This document shows, piece after piece, positions 1 through 13,834 of a stretch of DNA of 64,000 nt. The notes below the pieces were generated by a model. It did no database searches. It had not been told where the DNA came from and saw nothing but the letters and a program-made list of their open reading frames with translations. Source of the DNA: Dryas octopetala. Its lineage: Eukaryota > Streptophyta > Magnoliopsida > Rosales > Rosaceae. The stretch covers positions 32,350,698-32,414,697 of the forward strand of contig OY992833.1 of the NCBI GenBank assembly GCA_963921425.1. The letters are read 5' to 3'. Every line of letters begins with the position of its first letter. Positions within the stretch are counted from its first letter, which is position 1. Made by a program: the position numbers and the translations under genes.

Positions 1-609
1 ATTGGAAACTTAAAAAACTTATTCACAGCAGCAGCTGGATATATACAAGCAAAAGACGAATGTATCTAGAAACCTGGAAGACCTATTCTTTAGGGATCCT
101 AGAGGACTAATCAACTGAAACAAGAATTCAAATTTGAAAACATTTGAATACAGCAGTTACACAAGATACATCTCTTACATTCTCTACTTGTATTTCTTCT
201 GCTAATCTACTTTTGACTTTCTTTATCCAAATGCCACCTCATTAAAATTTGATCCAAAGGTTGAGAAACTGACGCACTTACCCAAAAAAAAAAAAAAAAA
301 CCATTTTAGCAAACTTACAGACTAAACGTGACGTGGTTAATCACGTTAATGGGATTTGGCAATCAGGAATAGTTTAAGCAATGATATTCAACTCTGTGAA
401 GCTTTCTCATCGAAGACTGCACAACTCAAAAGATCTACAATGGAAAACTCAAAAGATAGATGTGGCTTATGATATTGACGTACTGCAAACTCAGAGATCG
501 GCATGGGCCTAAAATTTCAGTTTGGAATTAAGATTGATTCAATCCACGGAATCACATGAAACCTTCCAAAGAATTAGTAGAAACATATTTTGAACCTCTT
601 CCGTCTCAC

Positions 610-650
610 CTCTTCATTTTGTACCCACTGTTTGTTTGTTGAGAATCCAT
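610..650 (-). CDS. Possible first coding exon, gene unidentified
   Basis: On the minus strand an ATG at 650 opens 13 codons (MDSQQTNSGYKMK) plus two bases, followed directly by a GTGAGA donor. It is preceded by a pyrimidine-rich leader-like stretch (about 660-790). This looks like a 5' UTR and short first exon of a gene reading towards position 1. I could not identify a convincing second exon before the window edge and recognise no family. It may be chance. RNA evidence would decide. Confidence 0.18.
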
Positions 651-1427
651 TTTTGGGTCTGTAACGGTTATGGGATTTGGGTTCAAAGCGAAGTCGTTGG
701 ACTGGACCTTTGAGGGATTGGCGAGAATTGATTTAGACAAAGAAAGAGAAGAGATCGATTGTGGTAACTGGTAAGAGAGATGAGATGAACGAGGTTTTCT
801 AAGTCTGTCAATTTTTTTTTGTTTTTAGGGGATAAATGGTGTTAAATTTTTAGCCTTTAGATCAAATTTTAATGATGTGGCGTTTGGAGCTTTAAAAGAA
901 AAAAAAAAAAAACAAAAAAACCTTAGCCACTAGAAAACTCTAAATTTTCGCCTACACGATTTTGGTATCCCAGCCACCGCATGCTAGTGATTTGGCCGTC
1001 TTAGTTCGTAGGGTTTCTTTCTTGATCTTATAAAGGGTTTTTCGATTTCTTGATCTTAGAGACGGTTTATCCCTTTCTTGATCTTAAAAATGGTTTGTCT
1101 AGAGTTTAATCATGAACTCTAGTTTTGTTTTTGTTCGAGTGTTGTTGTGTTGCTTGCAACAACTATGATCATGCATTTTCCTAAGCCACTGTTGTATTTC
1201 TTAGTCTTGAAATGAGAATGAGGAAATGTTCCAAGTATGGGGCAAATTGACAAGAAGTCTACTGTAAGTTTTCCCATTGAATCAATAAGTTCAATTGGGA
1301 AAATTAGGTTATCAATTGAAGATTCATAGGTTTCTTTTTTTAAATTTCTTAGTGGTCAAACATGAAAATTTTGAAAAATGAACCATAATTAGTTCCATTT
1401 AAAGACTTTTAACCTTTTTTTTTTTAA

Positions 1428-1577
1428 GAAATCTAACCATCAAGTAGTATTAGAGCTCCCATCAATAAGTGTTCGAATCTCTCTCGAGGAGTACTCAAAC
1501 CTTATCGAGTAATGTTTGTGGGAGGTTTCAAGCACTTTTTGATGGAAGCTCAAATACTACTCAATTAGATTTTTAAA
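1428..1577. repeat. Imperfect foldback repeat
   Basis: The left arm (about 1428-1465, starting aaatctaacc) is roughly the reverse complement of the right arm (about 1535-1577, ending attagattt), so the stretch can form a hairpin of about 150 bp. This is MITE-like, but I see no clear target-site duplication, so the family is unassigned. Confidence 0.35.
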
Positions 1578-3614
1578 TTAAAAGTTTTTCATGAAAATAA
1601 ATAATGGTTAGTTTTCAAAATTTATAGCCAAACATGACGTGTAACTTACTGTTGATGCAGATTATTTGCCTTTATCGTGGAAGGCTATCTTCAGGCATGG
1701 TTAATGGTTAATCTTTTGGTGGAGAATCTTTTTTTTTTGGGGGGGGGGGGGAGAACATTGTTAGTCCAATTAATTCTTTGGTTCATGGGTTTTTCAATTT
1801 TTTTATTGAAAAAATAATAATTGGCTGTGTGCAGTTGTAGGCTTGTAGCCGAGCTTATTGTTATGGTTTTTTTTTTTTTTTTTTAATCTTTTATCTTTAT
1901 TGGAAACTAGTTGTCTAGGAAGGTTATATATTTTTTAAAATGTATGTACCCTAATTAGTAATTAGAATAACGTTGTGCCAGTCGAGCATATTATTCTCTG
2001 TTATTACCATGATTGTTTATTTGCTATATTTGTTTTTAGTATTGGCAATTATTCCCAGCTATAGATGAGAGCAAAATTGCTGTACTTCCCAATTATTTCG
2101 ATGTTTAAATTAAATTAAAAACCTTGTGCACAGTATTAACTTTTTTGGTTCCATTATCACTTTTTCATAAAGTATTCAAGGAATTTTGTTTTAAAAGTTA
2201 TTGAAACCCTTAAGAAAATAAAGACTCTATAGCAGTGAACTGCTCTACATATTTTTTTCTTTTTTATCATAAAACTGGCCTGCATTAATAAGCGCTTTTT
2301 AGGTCGTTCGGTCTCCGACATTGTAGAGCAAAATTAGATACCACATGAGTACAAGGCCAGCAACAGACCAGACCCATGATCCATGTCAAACTCAAAGGGA
2401 CTTCTCCTTGGCATATGCAGCTTCACACAAAGCTAGAATTACACAACCAACCGGCAGTACGAATTGTTCAATGTCACAAGAAATAAATAAGCAGTGAGAG
2501 TGAAGTATGGATTTGAATTTTGATTTTGATTTTTGAGAGACCAAGATTGGACTATAATTTAAAAGTAAAAACTTAATTTGATGGGCCATTGTTTTTTCTT
2601 AAATATGCACATGCTCTGAAACTCGATCATAGATATGTCGTATACAGAATGGCTTTGGATCATGACCAATCAGGATCTTCTCATCATTTCAAGTTGTACT
2701 TCAATAAAATAAACTATAGGTATGGCATTTTTCATATCACATTGGTACTCACTTTATTAATAGCGTAATACCATTGTTCGTGATATGAAAAATTTAGTAT
2801 ATCTAGCATTATTTAGATAAGATCAAATTATTTATTACGTATATTTTTTATATCATTTATATATACTATGTCTTTAATAAATATGAAATCTATTTATGTA
2901 AGTTTTATCTTTATTAGAGATGTCGTATATATGTGGTTTAAAAAATGTGACATATTAAATATTACTATGATGTATTGTAACATTAAACTGTTAATTAAAA
3001 TCATACATTCAGATTTATTTATATATGTATTCAATTTTTTGACATGTTGAACCTAAAATGCCTAAAATATCAAACTGATTAGCCAGATAAAATTACTCTA
3101 GATATTTAGTCTCACTCATTTTTTATAATCCCCACAGCTTCAGTCAACAATTAGTTTCTATCTTCTAAACAATATATTATGCACAATAGTCTCCACTACA
3201 AATTAATAATTAAGTATATAGCACATTAGTACCTACTTCTCCAGGTTCCAAACTCATTTTCTAGAGATGATAACCAAAATATATAAATACAAAGAAATTT
3301 TCCACTTTCAGCAGGTTTTCTTTCCAACATTGCGTGAGAGTTGAGCATGCACATTGCACCCACACCTAGGGTTTACATATGTGGACCCAAAAAAATCTAT
3401 ATATTTAGGCATGGCACCAACTAGGCTTATATATATAATAGCTCCTCTGTTGAAGTCACAATTACGGAACTTAAATATTATAAACCCAACTGCATCTTTA
3501 GGACATTCAAAGGGTGATGAGTTTTATTTTCACCAATGAGTGTCTTGCATGACGGGGGTGCAACCTACCTAGTTATAATGTGAATATACAGTAATCAAAG
3601 GTAATGTTACCAAA

Positions 3615-5269
3615 ACTCTAGCCGTCACCCCTAAACCCTCTCTTCTCTCTCCTCATTCCTACCCCTCTCAACCAAGTATTTCTAGGGGTGGGGGTGGTGG
3701 CTCCTGTGTTCCTCACAAGCCCACCGGTTAGGGCTGCCCTTTGGTTTGGTTTTTACCGAATCGACCTACTACCGACTGAAATTTTTTGGTTTGGTGTACT
3801 GATTTTTACAATTCGAAAATCGGAAATCGAAAACCAAAAAAATCCAAAAAAAGTTGGTTTGGTTTTGGTAAAAAAAAAAAAAAAAAAAAAGGTAAATCGA
3901 CTGATTACCGGAAATTATTACTGAAAGAAACTAAATCGATTATTACCGAAAAACTAAAATATATACCGAAAAAAACTGAAACAATTACCGAAATTTAGTT
4001 ATATATGCTTATATAATACTATTATATTAGTGGTATAATAAATATTAAACTACTAATATCTTAAACAACTATAAGAAAATGTAATTGTATAATGTTATCA
4101 TATTAATACTATCAAAAGTGTGAGTTAAGATATATAGTCATTCTTTAATAAAGTAAATGTTATTATTTTTAGGAAAATAAGAATCTCTCTTTAGGTAAGT
4201 AATGCATATATATATATATCTACTCATATTTATCGGTATATATACATACTAAATTAATATGATATATACTAATACATATTATTAAACTAATTATACTAGT
4301 ATATATTATTACTAATACTAATATTATTGCAATTAATACTAGTACTATACTAAACTACCAATACTACTCATGTAAATATATAATCATCAAACATTATATT
4401 TTATGCATCATATTTGATTAAATTTTAATTTATATTGGTATATAATAATTAATATTATTATAATTAAACCGAAAATGAACCGAATATATACCGAAGTAAA
4501 TCGAAAGTATCCGATACCAAAATTACCGAAATCGAACCAAAAACTGAAGTTTACCAAAAATTACCGAACCGAAAAATACCGAATTTTTTGGTTTTGGTTT
4601 GGTAAGCCCCAATACCGATCGTAACCGACCGATGGGCAGCCCTACCACCGCTCCTACCCCCATCTATTTTTTCTCCTTGTCTTCTTTGCTTATGAGATAC
4701 TCTCATCTCTCTTTGTGAGAGCTTTTTCATCTCTTCATGTGAGAACTTTTTCATCTCTCCATGTGAGAGTTTTTTCATCTCACTAAAAGAGAATTTTTCT
4801 GATCGCTCTAGTTTGGTCTGTCTGTGGCATTGTGCGCTATATGAGCGTTGCACCGCGTCGGATCCTGCTTTAGCGACGCTTAGTTGCTCTCTTGAGCTCT
4901 TTCTTCCAGTTTGGCTCTGGTTCTTATCACACGGTGTAGGGAGGTCACTATGCTCACCAGTACCGATTCTACCAGTCGTTACTGCTCGATCCGCTACCTT
5001 GGGCTACTATTAGACTCGATTTAGAGATGTTGGTTGGATTGTAGACCCAAACGCGACTAGTTTGCTAATTTCTACAGTGCTTCGCTGGCTCCGTTTGGCA
5101 GATGTAGTGTTTGCTCGATGTTGACGTTATGAGATCATGCTCTTATTCTGTTATAAGTGTTTAGCTTTTTGGCCTTATTGTTGTAGGGCTTCTTGCCATA
5201 ACCTTGTATTATCTCTGCCTTTTTTGTTGTTTTAATGCAATGTTATTATTTTCTTAAAAAAAAAAAAAG
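3615..5269 (+). mobile_element. Poly(A)-tailed retro-insertion with 15-bp target duplication
   Basis: The direct repeat ggtaatgttaccaaa flanks this segment (3600-3614 and 5270-5284). The right copy follows an A tract of about 14, so this is target-primed reverse transcription (LINE-mediated). After removing the hAT element inside it (3729-4644 plus its 8-bp duplication) about 730 bp remain. They contain no ORF of note but show a 24-bp tandem repeat (about 4690-4790, variants of gtgagagctttttcatctct, 3 to 4 copies). The last bases before the tail are T-rich. It could be a non-autonomous or 5'-truncated LINE, or a retro-copied non-coding RNA; I do not recognise the family. Confidence 0.72.
3729..4644. 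mobile_element. hAT-type non-autonomous element, 916 bp
   Basis: The terminal inverted repeats start TAGGGCTGCCC and end GGGCAGCCCTA. The flanking 8 bases are ccaccggt (3721-3728) and ccaccgct (4645-4652), a 7/8 match to an 8-bp target duplication as hAT elements make. The subterminal regions carry many copies of taccgaa and ggtttggt motifs in opposite orientation. The centre is very AT-rich and has no transposase. The element sits inside the retro-insertion 3615-5269, so it is the younger of the two. Confidence 0.75.
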
Positions 5270-5284
5270 GGTAATGTTACCAAA

Positions 5285-8200
5285 TATTCGAACATATATG
5301 TTATGTAGTCATAATGTAATTAAAATCACACATTTTAACATAATTTCACTTAACAATTCTAATTCACAGCTTGGTAGAATATATAACATGTCAAACTGTC
5401 TCGCAATAAAAGATTTTATTAAATTGCAATATTTTGACAGTTATGCTATATAACCTAGGAGTGAGCATAGTGCAATTTGGTTTGGATCAATTTTTCTCTA
5501 GAACTGAAAACCAAACCATAAACTAACCTAAGGAAAACTAATTCTTTCATCATCAATTTAATTTGGTCGATTTGAGCAGTTTGGGGAGAAAGGACAACAT
5601 AGAAAAAGATAATGGCGGGATGATGACAAATAAAAAAAAAATGAGAACTTAATTAGGATTAAAATTTAAACAAACTGTATAACAAAATTATGCAAACAGT
5701 AATATTTATGAAATCTATGGGCCGGGAGGTTAGCCTCTTCAAAAAAGAAGAAAACTTATGTAATAAATGTATGTACTTATCATATTTATCTTTCTTATTG
5801 TCTAACTTTATTATATATTAAGTCACGTAATAAAAGACAAAAATAAGAAAATGTATACACTTTGTATTAAATAATTTTTTTCTTGAAAAAGAAAGGATTT
5901 GTGGTACAGACGTACAGTTAAAGCTGAGTACAAGTGATGCAGGTTTTGCAGGATGAGGGTAGCGGTTATGCATGCCCCCCCACACACACAATCACACATG
6001 TGCTGTTGAGCAGAGCAGCTAAAGTTAGGTAACTGTACTTTCCTATACATCTTATCAGTTATTTCATGTCAGACCAAAAAAATACATGTTGTTATTTCAT
6101 GTCTTCATGTACATCGATTAAACCATATATAAAACTAATTAAATATAGCTTATGTATATATAACGCACCTGGAGAACCCACATCGAAATTCAAACTAAAA
6201 ATAAATTTATTGATAATTTTCAACGCCCACACTGATTAATCAATTTTTTTTTGGTAGGAGATTAATCAATTTATTCTATAAACATATCACTATCTTCTCA
6301 AATTAGGCCAACTTGTTCAGTACTACAAATGTACATTTAATGAGGCCGGCCTTTTGTGTTTTTCATGTTTATTGGCCAACATTAATTGCTTATGTAAAAT
6401 GTTGTGTGTACACTAGCTAGCTAGATTGATTTGACTGAGCACTTTATCCGAAATGCACTTAATTTGGACCTGGAATCTCAAACTCAAAAGTTGGGTACTA
6501 ACCCCCAAATCGATTTCAAACTTGATTTATTTTGTAATTAAGAATTTGTTGAAAGTGTATATCAAATTGAGAATATTAAATTTGGTTATAATATATATAA
6601 AATTTTGATTTTTAATTCATTGTAAAATAATTTTGAATTCAATACTCTAACTTTTATATAATAGAATATATTTCATTTGTTATTTGACTTCGTTCTCGTT
6701 CTTGTTCTCATTATTATTCTATTATATTATATCATTTATAAATAATAAAAGTGTGTACCTTTAAAATTACTCTAAAATATAGCTAAACTAAGAATAGGGG
6801 TTTATAGCTTGACAATACTTCTTCAATTATTCTAATGGTTAAAACTTAAAACTAGAAATCCTTCAAGTAACACGCATTAATCCAATTTTTTTTTTATTTT
6901 TTTGGCTAGGGTATTAATCCAAATCTTCAGTTACTTATAATTGGTCATAATCACAAGAGCGTGGAGAAGCCAATCCCCTATATATTATGTTATTGGATCA
7001 ACTATGCATGGTTTCGGTTGCAAATTTACCAAGTGCATGCATGCCAATTTTGAACACAAATATATGCTTACCTAAGATGAAGACCTTTGCATAACAAATT
7101 ACAATTACTCGTTTGGGTCTGAAGGTTGCAGCTGACCATGAGGTTGCAAGTATATGCATATGATATGCATGCTTTTTTTTTTTTTTTAAAAAAAAGACAT
7201 GAATTTGATATTATTGACACTTTTGGGTAAATATAAATAATATATTTTTATAAAAATAATTAGTTTTCATTATATGATGTGACATATATATGCAACGTGA
7301 ACAAATATTTTGGTATTTAAGAAGTACTAAATTCTAATTTGGTACTTGAAGTTTGATTCATATTATAATTTGGTATCTAAATTCTAATATACTCTTATTA
7401 AGTATATATATGAACTATAATTTACTCTAATTAAGTATCTAAACTATATTTTGTATTTAATAAATACTAATTTTTAATTTCGTGTTTAAATTAACATAAT
7501 TGGTCATGTGCCTTGCCCCGTGGATAAGCTCAACTACCCATGGGAATGTGATCATATGCAATGTACATAACCATTTATGTTAATTTGATCGATGAAATTA
7601 AAATTAAAAGAGTAAAATACATTAATTTCTTGTCCCTGTGTTTTGAGTCGAAAACACATTTGGTTCTCGTGGTTTTAATTTTTCTAATTTGGTTCTTGTG
7701 TTTTATATTTTTAGTAATCTTAAACATTATACACCTAACATGAAAATTTCCTTTAAATCAAAACTAATAACTTGTTTAAACTAGTAAGTTTTACTGAATA
7801 ATAACTGAAAATTATGCATATAATATTAAATTTTTTATTTTCAAATAAGAATTTAAAGAAATCACATTTTTAAAGTTCAAACTCTAAAAATTTTGTGAGC
7901 CTCAATTTTTTTAACAAATAAACATAAAAATAAAAATTGAAATTAATTTTAAAAAGCCCATAAGATGGTCTTTCAATCCCTCAACAAAATTTTTATTGAA
8001 AATAAGTGAATAATTTATCCCTAAATTGAAGATTTGAGTTTTGTTAAAATCATTTTAAGATTGCAAACAATATAAAATACATTATCGAATTTAAAAAATT
8101 GAAACCATACTCAATTATGTCAAATTAAAATGCGGGTCAGAATTCTAGGACTTAAAAATGGAAAAAGGCCAATAATAAATTTATCATGCCAGGTCCATAT

Positions 8201-8935
8201 ATGATACACGTAATGTAAATATCACTTCAAATATATATATATATATTTGGGTTTTATAAATATGAGTCAAGATATTTGACGGTATGCATGACATTGACAC
8301 ATTTAAAATAACAAGGAGATCTAATAAATGGTAGAGACTGAGTTAGCAACTTCCATGTACTTGGGGCATGTGCCCTCCTCCACAGACTACAGTCTACAGC
8401 AAGTAGGAAGGACCGAGCACCCGCTATCTCGATATATATGGAAGATCGTTAACTGTCTGCTCTGTCTGTGACAGTCCTCAATATGCGTTTTCAAGCTCCG
8501 CCCAATCAGTTTCACCACGTGTTTATTAAATAACAGATTAATTTCATTTAAGGATCTCAAATTTACTTCAAATTTTAATTTTATATTTTATATTTAAAAT
8601 TTTGTAATATTATATTTCATCTTTCTAATTTGAATGACATTTTACATTTTTTAGAGGATGCTATTCTTTTAATTGTTGGACCATCCAATTCATTTGCATG
8701 ACATATAAATAGATAAATTAATTTATGTGTTTTACATGTGAAAGTAAAGAATAATTTATTTATTTTTTCTGTTTTTCAAACAAGCAACTCTTAGGCCTCG
8801 AGAAACTTAAGAGATACTAAGAAGATGATTAATATTCTCTTTTATGAAAATATATACCTTAATATAGAAAAGTCAATAATTTTAAAGGAGTTGAGAATGC
8901 TTTTTTTTATGAATTCCCTCGGGGGGGCTTCCATT
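5285..8935. other. Non-coding AT-rich stretch
   Basis: Nothing coding is supported. The stretch holds a short CA run (about 5980-5992), a poly-T/poly-A junction (7170-7195), a (TA)n run (8229-8246) and a patch of higher GC at about 8350-8520. I recognise no domain, RNA gene or transposon end with confidence. Confidence 0.5.
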
Positions 8936-9076
8936 CACTACAAATATTTTAGTTACCGAGTTTTTAATGACGACACAGTCACAACTCCTTTTATGACTAA
9001 TATATTTAGTCACAAGATTTACACCTTTTGTCACAAATTGTGTTGTGACTAAAATTTTATTTTTTGTTGTAATTAT
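8936..9076. mobile_element. CACTA-like miniature element or fragment
   Basis: It begins CACTACAAAT and ends ttttttgttgtaat, a degenerate match to the CACTACAA-type ends of En/Spm (CACTA) transposons. The interior has repeated tagtcacaa / ttgtgactaa motifs in both orientations, typical subterminal repeats. No transposase and no clear 3-bp target duplication are visible, so it may be a deletion derivative. Confidence 0.45.
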
Positions 9077-12000
9077 TTAAACTAATGGAGTAGCACATAA
9101 ACTAACTCGTTTTATTATCTCTGTTTCTGGTTCATCTGTTTGGTATGATGAGCCCTATAATTTAATTTAGGACGCTTTACTTGATGAAGACATTTGTAGC
9201 TCTGCTTGAGCTTTAAATGAAGTTTCATTTCATTTATTAAAAACTAGGTATTTTTCATTTTTTACCTCTAACGTCACCTGAAGGTTGTTGTTATAACTTA
9301 TAATTAAGACTCTCACTCTCAATAATGAAAGGTAAGCTTAATTTCTAATTATTTCAATGATTGTAGTACTGCACAACATAGTCTTCGATCTTTCCTATAT
9401 CCCTCCCCATATATGACTTTAGAAGTTTAATTGTTTACTTCATTAAGAATACTTAACCAAAAGACATACTACCCACCAACCATTATTAGGATTAGTATGC
9501 ACAACGTACGTAGTCCCTAAATTAATATCGACAATTTTATATATTGTTGGAGTCCATCTTTGGCTTATATGGCTTCTTTCAGATGAGAAAAATTGATTTG
9601 CTTATTAGTAACTGAAACATAAGGTTTCTTTAATTTGTGCCTGTGTATGTATACTGGGAAAGAGACCCTATGATGTAGGACCAAGATTAATTTTTATTAA
9701 TTTTCCTTTTCAATAGGTCAACTATAACATGCAAATTAATAGAATGCATTCTTTTGAAAATTAATTCAGTTATATATTATATTAGGTGTTGAAATGCATA
9801 ATGTCTAAATTAATTAATTTGTATTGTTTTAGGGATTGAGATCGTGTCTGCTTCTAATCCATATTCTAATATCAGACTACTAGTTCATATATAAGAGATA
9901 AGACATAGACATGTTTGTAGGCTTAGAATAACAATGCAAGGCAACAAAGCATGTTTGATTTCTATAGCACGCCTGATTTCTTAATCTAATGTTATTATAA
10001 TAATAATTGTTATCATGCATTAATTGGTAGTCAAATTAAAAATTAATCAATTAATTTGACAACCAAGCTGCGTGACGCTAGCTCGATGGATCAGGTGTTG
10101 ACAACGTTTATATTCTGTTAAGTACTCTTTCTGGACCTTTTTTTATTTTTGTTTAGTGACATATCTTGTGAAATTATTGAGGGTATTGTAATGAAAATTA
10201 TTAAATGTTCTGATCATCAATGATCAATATTGATCATGAGTTCATGACCCACCCATCACAGTTGAATTTGCTTTCAGCATGCACCCATAAACGTACGTAT
10301 GCAAATGCCTTTGATCTGTTTTGTATTTTTCAGATCAGTTTTTTCAAATTAAGAAATTAATTAATGCCCCTAATTAGCTGCTGCCACATAGCACCCATTA
10401 TTACTGGTAACTTCTTAAACAAGTTAGGGGTTCAATTAATTATTCATTTGACAACAGTCTCTTTCTCTCTCAGTGTTGTTAATTAATTATTTACATTTTA
10501 ATTTTAATTTTTTTAGCTAAGAGTACGTAGTGCTACATATCTCAAATTTGTACACTTCTGATTAGTCATAGCCTCATAAGTGTATTTCATATCTTAGTTA
10601 GCCACCAATCTTGACGCCTCTCAATTGTAATTAATAGTAGGGGGAACATATATATTCACCAATACAAAAACATGGGGAGGTCGGTGCTATATAATCAAAA
10701 CCAAACACCCCCCCTCCACGTACTACACCCTAAACTAATATCTGTATATATATGTACTACACATTGTAAAATAAACATAATGGAGTCATGTGTTTCTCTA
10801 GACCAGGCATCCCCAACTACATAATTGAGAGCTTATTAATTTTGTGATTTAATCATACGTACCCATTCTTGTCCTTGACCAACCATAAATATATCATATC
10901 ATTAATATAACATTTGACAGATAATTTTCATGTGTAACCCTTCAATTAACAAAAGGGTATGATTTAGTGACAAACCCCCCCTCTCTCATGTTGAAGTGTT
11001 GCGGCCGGATATTTAGTTTTCAACATTTAGTATTAAAATAGCATACGAACATGTTGATGTTGTACAAACTAACATGTCAACATGTGACATATACCGAAGG
11101 ATTTACTTGACTAGATCGAGGACGATTAATTTGTTGGGACACTTCTTGGCAGTATCATCGATTACAACTATACAAAGACGTGGATTATGTACTTGCGCGC
11201 ATTTCATGCATGCATGCATGAATTATTATAGGGGTCATATTAATGCCTGTACGGACAGCAAGATATGACCCTCTATTTTCTATTAAAAAACGAAAACATG
11301 GCAACCCTTTTAATTTGTTTTAATTTGGTCATAAATGGACTGTTCCATGCCCTTCAAATTTTAGTGAGATATTAATTTAGTTAGTTATTCTTTGTTTAGT
11401 GTGTGAATTTGTCAGGACATATAAGCCTAATATATATATATATATATACTAATTAAGAGATATCCGTGATAAGTTAATTTTTTTTTTTTTAGAGAAAGAT
11501 ATCTGTGATGAGTTTGATTCCTTTAATTGTATTTTTTGTTTTGATATTGTGAATCGAATACAATTGTCTCACATCGGACAAGTTCATTATTAAATATATC
11601 ACTAAAAAGGATATTTCCCTCTACATATGTACAAGCCTAAGATAGTTAAATCGGGAATAGTATCGGTGCAATATGGGGATGAAAAGATTAGTCCCTAAAA
11701 AGTGATATCTGAGTTGATAGTTTGGTTGTGACACATAATATATGATCATCATTCGAAGTGAAACCGACAGATAGTCATATAGGGGATAAAAATATTGTGG
11801 AACATAATAAAGAAATTTCATATTGGGTTTGAGGTGAGGTGATATTTGAGAGAAGCTAGTTTGCTAATTAGAATTGTAATTTGATTGAGGTGGAGATTCT
11901 TAAGAATTGTGGATGGAATACGTACGTTACATATATATCAGGGATAAATTGAGGTGGCAATTAGGAGAATTAATTAGTTTTTGCTAAGAATTGTAATTCG

Positions 12001-12447
12001 ATCAAGGGAAGATTGTTAAGAATTGGCTAATAAGCCAATTAACTATTGGTGTGGCCGTGTGGATCTTAGCTTTTATTAGCTGAAAGTACCTTATAAGGTC
12101 TTGATTGCCTGTAAGATATGAGTACCTTATTAGCTGAAAGTACCTTAGAAAGTGCATTTGTGATCACCAATTCTTGATTGCATGCATGATGCCATGATTC
12201 CTCTCAATAAAAAAGCAACCAAATTTTAGGAAGTTACTTTTGTGGTTAATAGTAGATTTCATAATTTTTCATTACGGGCCAAAATAAAAACTTCTTAAAT
12301 ATTTATTTTGAAAAGAAAGAAACTCTTAAATATTAATTCACAAAATTTTCATTCATATATAAAAGAGAACATACTATTATAAGTTGTTTGAGGCATTTTG
12401 TCAACTACATTGCCCCAGTTTCTTAAGGAACAAAACCAATTCAAGGG
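9077..12447. other. Non-coding stretch with LTR-like relics
   Basis: No supported gene. It holds a (TA)n run (11430-11448), a palindromic atgcatgcatgcat cluster (about 11206-11221) and, at 11540-12220, sequence that looks like a decayed retrotransposon terminal repeat. That part includes a direct repeat of ttattagctgaaagtacctta (starts about 12074 and 12128) and a cctctcaataaaaaag tail. No internal retroelement domain is present. Confidence 0.4.
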
Positions 12448-12604
12448 GGGTAAACATCTAAGATCTAGGGGAAAAAACCTAATTCATGGGTCAATTCATT
12501 CCTTTTGCCCTGTAGTATTACAAGAACAAAGGGAAAAACTTAATTCATGGGTAAACATCTAAGATCTAGGGGAAAAAACTTAATTCATGGGTCAATTCCA
12601 GGGT
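12448..12604. repeat. Direct repeat, two copies about 100 bp apart
   Basis: The block gggtaaacatctaagatcta followed by ggggaaaaaac(c/t)taattcatgggtcaattc occurs at about 12448-12504 and again at about 12549-12604, nearly identical. It lies immediately left of the hAT element at 12618 and is a local segmental duplication, not part of the transposon. Confidence 0.65.
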
Positions 12605-12617
12605 GATCAACCATAAC

Positions 12618-13163
12618 CAGGGGTGGATCTACAGTGGGGTCAATGAGATCACTTGACCCCATGAACCCATAAATGCTTGGCTTAATAAAATTCTTGACCC
12701 TATGAATGAACCAAGACTCTTGGTGGCAGTCATGGCTGGCAGGGGCAAGAATAAGAAGAACCAGAACAGTCTGAACAGAGAAAGGGAAAAAGCTGAATTT
12801 GTAGCACGTGAGATGCATCATGCATATAGGTTTTTTTTTTTTTTAAAATTCTAAACTTGCCAAAACGACGTCGTTTTGGTAAGTTAATTAAACAAACTAA
12901 TGAAACTTGAACCCCTGCCCCTGCGCACAGACCTGAACCTCTGTGCACAAATGCACAATTACACAAACGAAGAGAGTCAAGAGACTCACCCAGACCTGAA
13001 CTGCTGAAGGTTACGCAGCCTGCGCGCCCGTTGCCCCCTGCTCCCTTGCCCGTCGGCCATCGCCCCTGCGCCCTGCTGGCTCTCCATTACTAGTCTCCAC
13101 CATTGTTAATCTTTGACATCTTAATCTTACCCCCATAATAGTTAATTTCTGAATTCGCCACTG
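12618..13163. mobile_element. hAT-type MITE, 546 bp
   Basis: The left end is CAGGGGTGGATCTA. The right end, on the other strand, reads CAGTGGCGAATTCAG; both resemble the Ac/hAT type. The flanking 8 bases are accataac (12610-12617) and accacaac (13164-13171), a 7/8 match to an hAT 8-bp duplication. The interior has a T/A run, an acgacgtcgt palindrome and a GC-rich segment (13010-13090). The open frames inside are short and resemble no transposase. Confidence 0.65.
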
Positions 13164-13834
13164 ACCACAACCACCAGTGAATCCACTAGAGGGCAAAAAA
13201 AATGAGTTGACCCATGTATTCATTAAACCTTATATCCATTAATGGATACATTTCATTTCATTCCCAAGCACCATTAACACATTTTATGCCTTTTTACCAA
13301 TATTTAATGGTTGAAAAGAAAACTATGAACCACAAAGCATCACTCAAAAAATGATCTCAAAATTAGTCATTTTAGATTTTATATTTGTCTTTCTATTACA
13401 AAAGATATTAAAAGAAGAGAAAATATTCAAACTTTAACTTTAGGGCAAGGATAAATATTCCTTTTAACCACTAGAATTATAATCCTACGCTTTTTGGATT
13501 GGTAAGTGATACTGTGATAGTGTGGATTTTATTTTATTTTTTTCACGCATTGATTGCCATTATTGTACAGGACGTACTGCAGGTACACGTGCGCTATGCC
13601 GCTATCCAACTCACCTTTCAAGAAAATGTAATGCAACAAAAAATGTAGGTAGTTGCTAAAATGGAATTCATCTACACACACAAAAAAAAAAATAAAACTA
13701 AATAAAAATTTATGAAACTACCGACATTCCCAGTATCAAGCCTATCTTTGTAACAAAATTAAACCTAAAAGTATTATCATGATCCATGAAATGTTTGGTT
13801 GTCTTCTTTTCTCTTTATGTTCTCTTATAATTTA

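Larger units (their letters stand above)
1..3596. other. Gene-poor AT-rich stretch
   Basis: No convincing coding sequence on either strand. It holds homopolymer runs (A around 284-300, T8 followed by a run of about 12 G near 1730-1752, T around 1867-1884), a three-fold degenerate repeat with the core ttcttgatctta (about 1018-1088), an imperfect foldback at 1428-1577 and AT-rich filler. A possible first exon on the minus strand (610-650) is listed separately. Confidence 0.6.
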
